Assembly (NCBI GenBank): GCA_036678685.1
Contig: JAZIHH010000016.1
Location: 20,557 to 84,556, forward strand
Length of the DNA: 64,000 nt
Direction: 5' to 3'
From: JAZIHH01 sp036678685
GTDB lineage: Bacteria > Bacillota > UBA4882 > UBA10575
The first letter of the stretch is position 1. Each line of letters begins with the position of its first letter. This document shows, in pieces, positions 41,809 through 50,988 of the stretch. The notes under the pieces were generated by a model. That model worked only from the letters and a program-made list of their open reading frames with translations, was not told the DNA's origin and searched no databases. Both the position numbers and the translations under genes were made by a program.

Positions 41809-43317
41809 TTAATCCTTAAGCCGGGACATCCTTTTTTGCACGGCGCGCCGCAAATCTTCAAAGGCTTTGGCCAAGAAACGGGAGGGTTCACTGGGCCCAT
41901 AGCGGGCCAGGCGGTAACTGCCGGTCAGTTCGTCCACGGCCTTTTCTTCACCGGGAAGCGCTTCCTTGAGCCGGTCGGCAATCTCTCCCGGCGTCTGTGA
42001 ACTCCGCCAGGGCAGGCCTTGCCTACGGGCCCGGTCCACCAGGAGAAAATAGCCGCGGCGGATCACCGCCCGGTACCCCCGCCCCCAAAAGCGGCGCCTT
42101 CTTTTTTTCCACCCCCCGTTTGGCCAATCAATATGGGGGAAGAGTTCTTCCTTCCGTCGCGGCTGCAGTTGAAAACCCCGGCGGGTCCAAAGATTCCGCC
42201 AGAAGAGAAATAACCTGACCAAAGCCTGGCGCCACCCCTTCCAGCGCTTAATCTCCCCCCGCCCGAGACGGAAAAGGAGCCACCCGGCGAAGACCAGCAA
42301 GCAAGTGATGACGAAGAAGGGTAAAAAGAGATAGATGAGGATAAAAAAGAGCAAACCGGCGATCTTTTCCCACAGGCCCGGTTCCCCTTCGATCAGCCTG
42401 TCCCAGGTTCCGTTCCCCGCGGGAGGAAGGAAAGACTCCGGCTCCCGGCTTTGGCGGGTCAAAAAGTCCATTATTTTTTGGCCCAGCCCGGCTATTATCC
42501 TTCCCAACCCGGGAAAGCCTGCCGGTAAAAGCAGGCTGACGCCTGCCGCTCCGCCGGTAATCAAGACCGCCCACCGGAACCAGGCTCTTGGCAATTCCCG
42601 GTCCGTCACCATTCCCTCCGCCTTCCACAGCGCCCGTTTGTAAAAAAAGTAAAACTCGGTCAAAAGCAACAATCCGGTGACTGCCAATACTACCGGCCAG
42701 AAACGGCTTTGCTGGTCCATATTTCTTTCCGGCAGTAACAAACTGCCCGCCGGCCCGGCCACAATACCGCCGATGATAAGAGAAATAATCCACGCCCGGC
42801 ACGAATGCCATTCCGCTTCCCATGAACTCACATCCACCTGGTTGGCGGTTTCTTCCCATAAGATCCTCAGTCCGGAGGAACTCTCCACTTTCGGTATTCT
42901 CTGCAGGCGGCCGCCGGACGCCGTAAGGGACAGCGATAGAACGGAGGTAATAATGGTCATTACCGGCCGCAGTTTTTCTTTCTCCAGCATCACCCGGAGG
43001 TTAAAGGCTTCCGGGAGGCCGGCTACACCGGCCAGCCGGAGCCATACCGCAGCAAACAGCCATTGCCCGGCCGTAAAAAACGACAGGTGCAGAAGAAAAG
43101 GAATCTTCAACTCCTGCACGGAGAGAAGATAAACCGCGTTAACCAGGGCAACCAGAAACAAAAGGGGAAAAACCACCGCCGGAGACGGGATCATCAAAAA
43201 AGGAAAAAAAGACGAGACCACCGCCAGCATAAAGGAGGAAACAAACAAGGCGGTCAAGACTGCCGTTCTTAGGGAAACAGCCGGTTTTTCATACTTGCCG
43301 GACAAGGAGGAGGGCAT
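41809..43317 (-). CDS. Membrane protein with C-terminal DUF4129 domain
   Basis: About 502 residues with at least eight hydrophobic segments and a cytoplasmic C-terminal DUF4129 domain (VIRRGYFLLVDRARRQGLPWRSSQTPGEIADRLKEALP, ending RLARYGP). DUF4129 is usually the last part of transglutaminase-like membrane proteins encoded with MoxR and DUF58. Here the transglutaminase core itself is missing. The start at 43317 follows GTGAGGACG and overlaps the DUF58 gene by 29 bases. The longer TTG reading at 43341 has no ribosome site. Confidence 0.78.
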   Translation of the reverse strand: MPSSLSGKYEKPAVSLRTAVLTALFVSSFMLAVVSSFFPFLMIPSPAVVFPLLFLVALVNAVYLLSVQELKIPFLLHLSFFTAGQWLFAAVWLRLAGVAGLPEAFNLRVMLEKEKLRPVMTIITSVLSLSLTASGGRLQRIPKVESSSGLRILWEETANQVDVSSWEAEWHSCRAWIISLIIGGIVAGPAGSLLLPERNMDQQSRFWPVVLAVTGLLLLTEFYFFYKRALWKAEGMVTDRELPRAWFRWAVLITGGAAGVSLLLPAGFPGLGRIIAGLGQKIMDFLTRQSREPESFLPPAGNGTWDRLIEGEPGLWEKIAGLLFFILIYLFLPFFVITCLLVFAGWLLFRLGRGEIKRWKGWRQALVRLFLFWRNLWTRRGFQLQPRRKEELFPHIDWPNGGWKKRRRRFWGRGYRAVIRRGYFLLVDRARRQGLPWRSSQTPGEIADRLKEALPGEEKAVDELTGSYRLARYGPSEPSRFLAKAFEDLRRAVQKRMSRLKD

Positions 43318-44482
43318 CGTCCTCACGCCTTCTTTTGACAATAAAACATGGTATTTTTTTCTCTTTTAACTCTTTTACCGGTAAAACTGCTGTTTTATGC
43401 GACGGCTGGAGAAAAGACGGGTGATAGCCGGCCTTGCGTAAATCCCCCGCCCTTTTTACCATCTCCGGGGTTACCTGGGGAGTGATAAACAGCAAACAGG
43501 CGCCGGCCACAGCTTTTTTGGCCTCCTGAAAAAAATTCTCGTAAGGGGGCGAACCGGGGGCGGTTGTCACTCCCGCCAGATAAGTAAAGATCTTTTTCCT
43601 CTGCCCTTTCCCTTTTTTGGCAGGCAAATGAAAGACTCTTCCTTCCTCTTCACCATAGGCCTTTCCATTGGCGTAAAAGGCCACATGTTCTCCTTTTTCC
43701 ACCATGCGGTGGATCAAGGAGGCGGCCAATTCCACCTCCAACTCTACCAGGGAAGACCAGTCACGGACCGGAAAATCTTCTTCCCTCAGGTTCAAAAAGA
43801 TACCGATTTCCGCATCAAGCGTCGTCTCCCATTCTTTTACCTGGATCCGGCCGGTACGGGCCATATTGGGCCAGTGGATCCGCCTCAACCCGTCGCCGGC
43901 CCGGTATTCGCGACAGCCCCGCAGGCGGGATGGGTCTTCATGCAGGCCAAACGACATCCGGTGCGGGCCAAAGGGAAGATGCCTTTGTAAAGAGAGACCG
44001 TAAACCGGTACCACCCGCGGATAAATGACAACCCGCTCCGTCCACCTCTGCAAGAAACTTGCCTCGTCGATTCCCCACACATCGCCAAAAGCGACTCTAA
44101 GCGCGGGAAGAGGATAAATGCCCCGCCGGTATCCGCGGAAGACAATTGTTTTCTTTTTTTTCGCGCGCGGTCCCAGACTCACGAGAAATTGCTCGCGCCC
44201 GGCGCCCAATTGTTCGGGAAACGATTGATAAACGGCAAGCCATGGGAGGGGAAAGAAAGAGCGGTTTGCCAGGTGCAGAACGAGAAAAAGGTCATCCCCG
44301 GGAAACCCGCATCCCCTGTTCAGATCGAGGTCGATCCTCAACTTGCGCAGCGTTTCTCTCCTTCCCCAGTTCACCGCCAACCAAACCGCACCGGTTATAT
44401 AAAAACTCCGGCGCAGAACAGGGACGGGGAACAGCAGGGAAGCAAGGCTGAAAAAGAAGAGCAGGGGAAAAAATCTATTCAT
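43289..44482 (-). CDS. DUF58 domain protein
   Basis: A 397-residue protein with two N-terminal membrane segments (FFPLLFFFSLASLLFPVP, SFYITGAVWLAV) and the DUF58 signature LRGCREYRAGDGLRRIHWPNMARTGRIQVKEWE, a von Willebrand A-like fold. DUF58 and MoxR ATPases work together in a chaperone-like complex for the cell surface or metal cofactor proteins. It overlaps moxR by eight bases. Confidence 0.88.
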   Translation of the reverse strand: MNRFFPLLFFFSLASLLFPVPVLRRSFYITGAVWLAVNWGRRETLRKLRIDLDLNRGCGFPGDDLFLVLHLANRSFFPLPWLAVYQSFPEQLGAGREQFLVSLGPRAKKKKTIVFRGYRRGIYPLPALRVAFGDVWGIDEASFLQRWTERVVIYPRVVPVYGLSLQRHLPFGPHRMSFGLHEDPSRLRGCREYRAGDGLRRIHWPNMARTGRIQVKEWETTLDAEIGIFLNLREEDFPVRDWSSLVELEVELAASLIHRMVEKGEHVAFYANGKAYGEEEGRVFHLPAKKGKGQRKKIFTYLAGVTTAPGSPPYENFFQEAKKAVAGACLLFITPQVTPEMVKRAGDLRKAGYHPSFLQPSHKTAVLPVKELKEKKIPCFIVKRRREDDALLLVRQV

Positions 44483-45428
44483 GCAAGGCCTCCTCGGTAG
44501 GGACTGGGAGGGAAGACAAAATTTCTTGAATAACGGCCGTCCCGTCCACCCCGCGGACGGAGGCTTCCGCCGAGACCATTACCCGGTGGGCCAGCACATA
44601 CGGGGCCAAGTACTTTATGTCTTCGGGAATGACAAATTCCCGTCCCCGGATTGCCGCCAGGACACGGGCGGCATTAAACAGCGCCACTGTCCCCCGGGGA
44701 CTCGCTCCCAAATCAAGGTCCGGATGGCGCCTGGTCTCTGACACCAGCCGCACGATGTAACGGCGGAGGCTGGTTTCCACAAATATGTGGTTTTTGACCT
44801 GTAAAAAAGCGGATATTTCGTCCGCGTCCACCACCGGCCCGATCTTGCCGATGGGATGTTCGCCTTCCAGCCGGCCGAGCATTGTCAACTCCTCTTCCTG
44901 GTTGGGATAGCCCATGGAAGCCCGGAGTAAAAAACGGTCAAGCTCCGCTTCGGGCAGGGGAAACGTGCCCTCAAATTCCACCGGATTCTCGGTGGCCATG
45001 ACAAAAAAGGGGCGCTTAAGCGGGTATGTCTGCGCGTCCACTGTTACCTGCCTTTCCTCCATGGCTTCCAGGATACCGGCTTGCGTGCGCGGAGTAGCCC
45101 GGTTAATCTCATCCACCAGGAGAATATGGGCCATCACCGGTCCGGGACGGAACCGGAAATCCGCTTCCTTCGGGTTAAACACCATAATTCCGGTTATGTC
45201 CGACGGCAACAAATCCGGCGTGCATTGAATACGGTTGAACGACAACCCCAAGGAAATAGCCAGGGAACGGGCGAGCATAGTTTTTCCCACTCCCGGTACA
45301 TCCTCGAGGAGAAGGTGCCCTTCACAACCCAGGGCAACCAGGGCCAATTCGATCACTTTCTCTTTGCCAACCAAAACCCGGCTGACATTCCCGATGATCT
45401 TCTTCGCCGTCTCCTGTGCTGTTCCCAA
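44475..45428 (-). CDS. MoxR-family AAA ATPase
   Basis: A 317-residue AAA+ ATPase. Walker A is EDVPGVGKTMLARSLA, Walker B ILLVDEINRATPRTQ, sensor 1 FVMATENP, and the lid has the MoxR-type LGASPRGTVALFNAARVLA. The TTG start at 45428 follows GGAGGGGTGAAG. It leads the MoxR-DUF58-DUF4129 operon, which is probably a maturation chaperone set acting at the membrane. The tandem-repeat array lies immediately upstream. Confidence 0.92.
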   Translation of the reverse strand: MGTAQETAKKIIGNVSRVLVGKEKVIELALVALGCEGHLLLEDVPGVGKTMLARSLAISLGLSFNRIQCTPDLLPSDITGIMVFNPKEADFRFRPGPVMAHILLVDEINRATPRTQAGILEAMEERQVTVDAQTYPLKRPFFVMATENPVEFEGTFPLPEAELDRFLLRASMGYPNQEEELTMLGRLEGEHPIGKIGPVVDADEISAFLQVKNHIFVETSLRRYIVRLVSETRRHPDLDLGASPRGTVALFNAARVLAAIRGREFVIPEDIKYLAPYVLAHRVMVSAEASVRGVDGTAVIQEILSSLPVPTEEALHE

Positions 45429-45513
45429 ACTTCACCCCTCCGCTTCCCCGTTTCCATTTCTTATCTTTTCTCCCTCCGGGACGAAAACCCTTTTACCCCC
45501 TTCAATTCATCGC

Positions 45514-46462
45514 GCGGGAGAACACCCGGCCCGCAGCGACCTTGGGAAGACGGCCAGGACTTCCCAGTGAGACGGGCGGCACAACCGGGACGGGCCGCAG
45601 GAGGCGGCATGTTGACTTCCGGGACAGGGATGTCCCGTAAGTCATCTGCCCGGTTGGGCCACCGGGCGAACCACGGAAGCCGCCGCCGTCTTCCCCGGGA
45701 GCCAAGGGCCGCGGTGTCCTACCACCCTTCTTCTAAAGAGACATCCATAATCCTCCACCGCGGGAGAACACCCGGCCCGCAGCGACCTTGGGAAGACGGC
45801 CAGGACTTCCCGGTGAGACGGGCGGCACAACCGGGACGGGCCGCAGGAGGCGGCACGTTGACTTCCGGGACAGGGATGTCCCGTAAGTCATCTACCCGGT
45901 TGGGCCACCGGGCGAACCACGGAAGCCGCCGCCGTCTTCCCCGGGAGCCAAGGGCCGCGGTGTCCTACCACCCTTCTTCTAAAGAGACATCCATAATCCT
46001 CCACCGCGGGAGAACACCCGGCCCGCAGCGACCTTGGGAAGACGGCCAGGACTTCCCGGTGAGACGGGCGGCACAACCGGGACGGGCCGCAGGAGGCGGC
46101 ACGTTAACTTCCGGGACAGGGATGTCCCGTAAGTCATCTGCCCGGTTGGGCCACCGGGCGAACCACGGAAGCCGCCGCCGTCTTCCCCGGGAGCCAAGGG
46201 CCGCGGTGTCCTACCACCCTTCTTCTAAAGAGACATCCATAATCCTCCACCGCGGGAGAACACCCGGCCCGCAGCGACCTTGGGAAGACGGCCAGGGCTT
46301 CCCGGTGAGACGGGCGGCATAACCGGGACGGGCCGCAGGAGGCGGCACGTTGACTTCCAGGACAGGGATGTCCCGTAAGTCATCTGCCCGGTTGGGCCGC
46401 CAGGCGAACCACGGAAGCCGCCGCCGTCTTTCCCGGAAGCCAAGGGCCGGGTGTTCTCCCGC
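45514..46462. repeat. Four tandem 246-bp GC-rich repeats bounded by 19-bp perfect inverted repeats
   Basis: Units start at 45514, 45760, 46006 and 46252 with an exact period of 246 bases; the fourth is cut to 211. Each starts GCGGGAGAACACCCGGCCC. The array ends (46444-46462) with the exact complement of this, while the internal unit ends carry a decayed form (AGGGCCGCGGTGTCCTACC). Units differ at only a few bases. Inside each are strong hairpins: GACTT-CGGGACA / TGTCCCG-AAGTC, GCCCGGT / ACCGGGC and GCCGC / GCGGC. A 40-base AT-richer linker joins units. It lies in the 1,070-base gap between the moxR start and a terminator. Because 246 is divisible by three, frames run through it on both strands, but nothing protein-like is seen. 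Confidence 0.92.
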
Positions 46463-46474
46463 CCTCTGGGAAAT

Positions 46475-46502
46475 AAAAAAGCCCCTTCCCGGGCTTTTTT
46501 CA
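46475..46502. terminator. Bidirectional terminator after the first HD-GYP gene
   Basis: AAAAAAGCCC-CTTCC-GGGCTTTTTT type hairpin with A-runs and T-runs on either side, overlapping the end of the HD-GYP gene on the minus strand. Confidence 0.85.
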
Positions 46503-47540
46503 AGAAAGACGTTTCTCAATCTTTATCTCGCTGTCCTTAGTCAGTTCGACAAACTCATTGATCCGGTCGCCCTCCATAATTTGCACCACCGTCTTCCGCC
46601 TGGAGGTATTGACCACGACCGCTTTCTCATTGGTGCTCAAAAGAAGCACGCTGCCGATGGGATACGGGGCCACGGCCCAGGCCAGGGCGGCCGTGGCTTT
46701 GGGGTCATATTTTTCCGGACTGTTCTTTTTCAGTTCGTTAATGGCTTCATGACTCCACATGGGCTGCCGGTACAGCTTGTTCGAGGTCATGGCATCATAA
46801 GAGTCGGCTACGGCCGCAATCTTGGCGTAGGGATGAATTTCTTCCCCTTTAAGCCCGCGGGGGTACCCTGAACCGTCCTCCCGCTCGTGGTGTTGATAGG
46901 CAATATGCGCGGCCAAAATGCTCAACCCGGAATAGGTTCTTAACCTTTCAAAGCCGAGCCGGGGATGTTCTTGAATCTGCCTAATCTCCTCTTCCGTCAG
47001 ATCCGTAACCTTATCCAGGATCTCCTGGGCAATATATATTTTGCCCAAGTCATGCAGAAGGGAACCCACGGCGATATCTTTCAACTTGTCTCTCGGGTAT
47101 CCCAGGTGCTTTCCCATGATCGTTGCTATTACACAAACATTCACGGAATGACAATAAGTATAATTGTCATGTTCCTTTAAGTCCAGCATATTATAGATCA
47201 CATCGTTGTTTTCCATGATCTCGTCCAAAATAATATCCGCCACTAAATTGATCTGCTTTAAATCCAAGTTCTGAGTAACCAGAGCCTTACCCAGAGCATC
47301 TTTGACGATCTTAACCGCCTGGGCCTTCGTCACTTCACTGATCGGCCCGACAATCTCCAGATCCTCATCACTTTTGCCATCCAAGACATAAAGATGGGTA
47401 AAGTTGAAATCTTTAAGCCGTTTCAGGTATGCCTGGGTCAACTTTGTCCCTTTGGCAAGGAGAATCTTGCCGTCATTGCTAAAAAGATCTTTCGCCAGAT
47501 ACATACCGTCTTTGATGTCATCGATCAACAGGTACCTCAT
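46500..47540 (-). CDS. HD-GYP domain protein (probable cyclic-di-GMP phosphodiesterase)
   Basis: A 346-residue cytoplasmic protein. The N-terminal 120 residues form a small sensing domain (KDGMYLAKDLFSNDGKILLAKGTKLTQ). The HD-GYP domain follows: HSVNVCVIATIMG, SLLHDLGKIYI with the HD pair, HHEREDGSGYPRGLKGEEI with the GYP motif, and AKIAAVADSYDAMTS. All metal and GYP residues are present, so it should hydrolyse cyclic-di-GMP. The same two-part layout recurs in the protein at 53766. The upstream gap 47541-47726 holds ACCGTTGTTTA twice, 27 bases apart. Confidence 0.92.
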   Translation of the reverse strand: MRYLLIDDIKDGMYLAKDLFSNDGKILLAKGTKLTQAYLKRLKDFNFTHLYVLDGKSDEDLEIVGPISEVTKAQAVKIVKDALGKALVTQNLDLKQINLVADIILDEIMENNDVIYNMLDLKEHDNYTYCHSVNVCVIATIMGKHLGYPRDKLKDIAVGSLLHDLGKIYIAQEILDKVTDLTEEEIRQIQEHPRLGFERLRTYSGLSILAAHIAYQHHEREDGSGYPRGLKGEEIHPYAKIAAVADSYDAMTSNKLYRQPMWSHEAINELKKNSPEKYDPKATAALAWAVAPYPIGSVLLLSTNEKAVVVNTSRRKTVVQIMEGDRINEFVELTKDSEIKIEKRLS

Positions 47541-47726
47541 TATGTATCTCCCGTATCCCCAAAATTTTTCTCTTCACACCGCCCCGGAAAAAGCGGTATG
47601 CCAACAATTGTTAAACAAAGTAACCGGAAACATAACTTAACGGAAATAATTCTCTTCCTAATTCCAGTTTTCCTTCAAGAATCGACATTTTTTAAACAAC
47701 GGTAACCAAAGCCAAGTAAACAACGG

Positions 47727-48269
47727 TCAAAACAAATATTCTTTAACCTCCCGGTAAAGAGGTCCATGAGGAGTCAGTTTACTTTCCACCAAGGAAATAC
47801 TCTTTACGGTCGTTCCTCCTTCGACACCTTTTTCCAACAACGCCCAATCAAAAACGGGGGCGTTCTTTTTTACCCGGCCGATGGTAAGATGGGGACGGAA
47901 CCCCCTTTTCTCCCGGGGCAGGCCCGCTTTCTCCCCGGCTTCTTCAATCCGGGCGGCCAGTCCGGCCAGTTCAGCTCCGCCTTCCTTTACCCCCAACCAA
48001 AGTACCCGTGGTGAACGCGGGGAAGGGAAAACCCCGCCTCCGGAGAGAGAGAGGGTAAACGGGGAAATTTCTTTGACCGCTCCGCTTAACAAAGGAGAAA
48101 GCCGGGCCACGATCCCCGGGTCTTGTTCCCCTAAAAATTTCAAGGTAAAATGGAGCTGTTCGGGCACCACCCATTTGACTCCCGATGAACCATGGGCAAG
48201 CTCCGCTATAAAATCCCCTACCGTCTCCCGGAGTTCCTTATCCAACCAAACCGCGACAAAAAGTCTCAC
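47727..48269 (-). CDS. thpR: RNA 2',3'-cyclic phosphodiesterase (2H family)
   Basis: A 180-residue 2H phosphoesterase with both HxT motifs, H40-x-T42 in QLHFTLKFLGE and H127-x-T129 in RPHLTIGRVK. It starts MRLFVAVWLDKEL as is usual for ThpR/LigT. It opens or processes cyclic phosphates at RNA ends. Its start overlaps the metallophosphoesterase stop by four bases. Confidence 0.93.
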   Translation of the reverse strand: MRLFVAVWLDKELRETVGDFIAELAHGSSGVKWVVPEQLHFTLKFLGEQDPGIVARLSPLLSGAVKEISPFTLSLSGGGVFPSPRSPRVLWLGVKEGGAELAGLAARIEEAGEKAGLPREKRGFRPHLTIGRVKKNAPVFDWALLEKGVEGGTTVKSISLVESKLTPHGPLYREVKEYLF

Positions 48270-49729
48270 CCGTTTCCACCTCCGTTTATGCCCTCCTTAA
48301 CAGCCTCCCCGATAACCTTGCGTTCCAGGATAAACTTCCCGCTGAGGCTGTAAACCCGGATTAGATCCACGGCTGACAGGCAAAATTCCGGTTCCTCCCC
48401 GCTCTCTCTTCTCCGGTCGAAGCGGAGAAGGGCCACACTATAGGGCAACGCCTCGTTCTCCAGTCCGCGGAGGCCGGCCGCGCCGCTGGTTCCGGCATTG
48501 ACGAAAACGGTGTTTCCGGCCTCCTGCACGGCCGCCCGGTGATTGTGCCCGTGTAAAACCACGGGGATCCGTCCGGCCAAGCCCTCCGCCAGTTTCAGGT
48601 TGTGCACAGCCAGCACATCCGCTTTCTCCGGAAGGGCGGTGCAAAAGTCCGCAAGCAACTCCGCCTCTTTTCGCAAGTCCTCTTCTTCAGGGAGAAGAAT
48701 TGCCGGATCCCGTGCCGCCGGATCCTCCCAGCCCAAAATAGTCAGACCGTTAAAATCATAAATCCCTTTCCGCAACAGAATAACATTGGGCAGTTTTTCC
48801 AAACCCTGGATGACGCCCGGTGAATCATGGTTCCCGGGGACAAAAAGGTAGGGCACGGCCAAAGTCCTGATTCTCCCGGCCAGTCTGGTTTCCAGGGCCG
48901 TACCGTAGTCCGTCAGGTCTCCGGTATCGATTATTAAATCCACGTTAAACCCTTCGGTGATCCGTTCGATAAATTCAAACGCCGCCGGGTTGTTATGAAT
49001 ATCGGATACGTGCAAAATTTTAATTTCGCCCTCCGCCCGGGCGAGGGGGGTTAAAAGATCCATCGAGGTGACCAGGCGGTTCATATTGCCGGCGACCAGG
49101 GAAAGCCTTTCGCTCAACTCGGGAAGGTAAGTCAAACCCTGATCAATCAACCCCAGCACCCAGGGGGCAAACTCCATCACCCCTTCGTAACAGGGGGTTT
49201 TAAAGGCTTCTTCGTTATAATCCAAGGCCACTCCGCCCAGAACCAGTAAAACCAGGAGGAAGCCGGCGGCCATAGCCCGCCCAAGGAAACGCAGTTCCCG
49301 CCGGCCGAAAAGCAAAGCCACGATGCCGCCGGTGACGGCGCCCACAAACAACAGCTTGAATAGGAATAAATAGATCAGCCTTTGCAGCCGGGAGAGAAGT
49401 TCCTGCAAGTAATGGCCCGGCTGGGTATACGCTGTCAACTCGTGTTGCAGGAGTGCCGCGTCAATCCGGTCCACGGTCAGGGAAAGCACCACCGGCCAGC
49501 GGTGCGTATAAGCTTTGACCTCACCCAACAGGGGTATGACCAGCCTGGTTTCCCCCGGCCACCCCCAGTTAAAATCAAAGGTGAAAACAAACGGCCCTTC
49601 TTCACCGGTCGTTTCAGCCAATAAGGTGAGAAGGAAGGCAAAAGCAAGAAGCACCGCCAAGGGAAGAATAACCCGCCGGACCCGTGGGAAAAGCGCGGGC
49701 AAATTCTCAATCAAGGTCCTCGTTTTCAC
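48266..49729 (-). CDS. Membrane-bound calcineurin-like metallophosphoesterase
   Basis: A 487-residue protein. There is one membrane segment at about 19-37, two close together at about 115-165, and then a metallophosphoesterase domain from about residue 235: LHVSDIHNNP, IIDTGDLTD, VPGNHDS, LAVHN and VLHGHNHRA, the full metal-ligand set. The catalytic domain follows membrane segments, so it probably acts at the membrane; the side is unclear. The substrate is unknown. The GTG start at 49729 follows AGGAGGAATA and lies 23 bases inside cinA. Confidence 0.88.
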   Translation of the reverse strand: MKTRTLIENLPALFPRVRRVILPLAVLLAFAFLLTLLAETTGEEGPFVFTFDFNWGWPGETRLVIPLLGEVKAYTHRWPVVLSLTVDRIDAALLQHELTAYTQPGHYLQELLSRLQRLIYLFLFKLLFVGAVTGGIVALLFGRRELRFLGRAMAAGFLLVLLVLGGVALDYNEEAFKTPCYEGVMEFAPWVLGLIDQGLTYLPELSERLSLVAGNMNRLVTSMDLLTPLARAEGEIKILHVSDIHNNPAAFEFIERITEGFNVDLIIDTGDLTDYGTALETRLAGRIRTLAVPYLFVPGNHDSPGVIQGLEKLPNVILLRKGIYDFNGLTILGWEDPAARDPAILLPEEEDLRKEAELLADFCTALPEKADVLAVHNLKLAEGLAGRIPVVLHGHNHRAAVQEAGNTVFVNAGTSGAAGLRGLENEALPYSVALLRFDRRRESGEEPEFCLSAVDLIRVYSLSGKFILERKVIGEAVKEGINGGGNG

Positions 49730-50978
49730 CGGGCACTATTCCTCCTAAAAATTGCCATAATAAAACCAATCCGGCCTGAGCCGCAGCTGTCTTGTTATTC
49801 TCCCGGTCCCAAGAAAAATTCTCCCGGCGGACGATGGTCCCGCCCGCATGGGCCAGGGCCAAATAAACGAGGCCGACCGGCTTTTGGGGGGTCCCTCCGC
49901 CCGGGCCGGCAATGCCCGTGGTACTCAAAGCCACGTCAACCCCGTAACGCTCCCGCATTCCCTCGGCCATGGCCCGGGCCGTCTGGGGACTGACCGCACC
50001 GTATCTTCGCAGCAGTTCCCTATCCACTCCTAAGAGTTCTTCCTTACAGCGGTTGCTATAGGCCACAATCCCCATTTGGAAATAGGCGGAGGAACCGGGC
50101 ACCCCGGTGATCCGGTGACAGATTAACCCGCCGGTACACGATTCCGCCACCCCCAGGGTCAATTTTTGGGCTGCCAGCTTCTTGCCGACCGCTTCTTCCA
50201 ACAACTCCTGATCCACGCCGAAAACATATCCTTTTAACCTGGCGCGGATCTCCTTCTCCACCGGGTCAACCAGTTCTCTTGCTTCTTTTTCCGACCGGGC
50301 TTTGGCGGTAAGGCGAAGGTGGACTTCCCCGCGTTTGGCCAGAGGGGCAATGGTCGGGTTGGCCTGCCCGGCCAGAAGATCGATGATTTCTTCTTCCAAT
50401 GCCGCTTCGCCAATACCGGCTGTTTTGATCACCCGCGAATAAAGAACAGAAGAGACCGCGTCCAATTTCCGCCGTAATCTGGGCAGTACCTCCTGTTCCA
50501 TCAGGTTCTTCATTTCCAGCGGTACACCGGGAAGAGCGACAATGATCCGCCCGTCCTTTTCCAGCCAAAGCCCGGGGGCGGTTCCATAAGGATTGGGCAG
50601 ACAGACCGCCGATCGGGGACGGGTGGCCTGCCGGAGGTTATTGGGGGTCATCTTCAGGTTTCGGCGGCGGAAATATTCCTCCACGGCCCGCCGGGCGCCG
50701 GGGTCCTCTTCCAGGTCCTCATGGACAAGAAGGGCCAAAGCCTCCCTGGTCAAATCATCCAGGGTAGGGCCCAGCCCGCCGGAGACAATAATCAAATCCG
50801 ACCGTGCCCAGGCTTGTTCCAACAGGGCGACCAGGCGTTGCAGATTATCCCCCACCGTAGATTTATAATAGAGGTCGATGCCATGTTGCGCCAAGATCCG
50901 GGCCAGGTATGCGGCATTGGTATCGACAATCTGCCCCAACAACAATTCCGTACCCACGCAGATAATCTCGGCTTTCAA
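49707..50978 (-). CDS. cinA: CinA family protein / nicotinamide-nucleotide amidohydrolase
   Basis: A 423-residue two-domain protein. The N-terminal MoCF-like domain reads AEIICVGTELLLGQIVDTNAAYLA and IVSGGLGPTLDDLTREALA. The C-terminal PncC-type domain reads LGVAESCTGGLICHRITGVPGSSAYFQMG and ALSTTGIAGPGGGTPQKPVGLVY, with the active-site serine. It recycles NMN formed by DNA ligase. The TTG start at 50978 follows AGGGGGGTAAC, 10 bases after the FtsH-like gene. Confidence 0.95.
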   Translation of the reverse strand: MKAEIICVGTELLLGQIVDTNAAYLARILAQHGIDLYYKSTVGDNLQRLVALLEQAWARSDLIIVSGGLGPTLDDLTREALALLVHEDLEEDPGARRAVEEYFRRRNLKMTPNNLRQATRPRSAVCLPNPYGTAPGLWLEKDGRIIVALPGVPLEMKNLMEQEVLPRLRRKLDAVSSVLYSRVIKTAGIGEAALEEEIIDLLAGQANPTIAPLAKRGEVHLRLTAKARSEKEARELVDPVEKEIRARLKGYVFGVDQELLEEAVGKKLAAQKLTLGVAESCTGGLICHRITGVPGSSAYFQMGIVAYSNRCKEELLGVDRELLRRYGAVSPQTARAMAEGMRERYGVDVALSTTGIAGPGGGTPQKPVGLVYLALAHAGGTIVRRENFSWDRENNKTAAAQAGLVLLWQFLGGIVPGENEDLD

Positions 50979-50988
50979 AGTTACCCCC

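Noticed and set aside
45712..45740. T-box riboswitch motif (GGGTGG ... ACCGCGG)
   Set aside because: A true T-box has the two parts contiguous as GGGTGGNACCGCGG; here extra bases interrupt it and there is no stem I or following terminator.
45081..46322. A 413-codon plus-strand open frame through the repeat array, and shorter minus-strand frames of similar kind
   Set aside because: It exists only because the 246-base period is divisible by three; it begins antisense to moxR, has Arg/Gly/Pro-rich low-complexity content and no ribosome site.
45514..46462. CRISPR array
   Set aside because: Units are 246 bases and repeated throughout, with no short repeats separated by unique spacers, and no cas genes are near.
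47541..47726. Cyclic-di-GMP riboswitch before the HD-GYP gene
   Set aside because: The conserved aptamer segments are absent; only a doubled ACCGTTGTTTA is seen.
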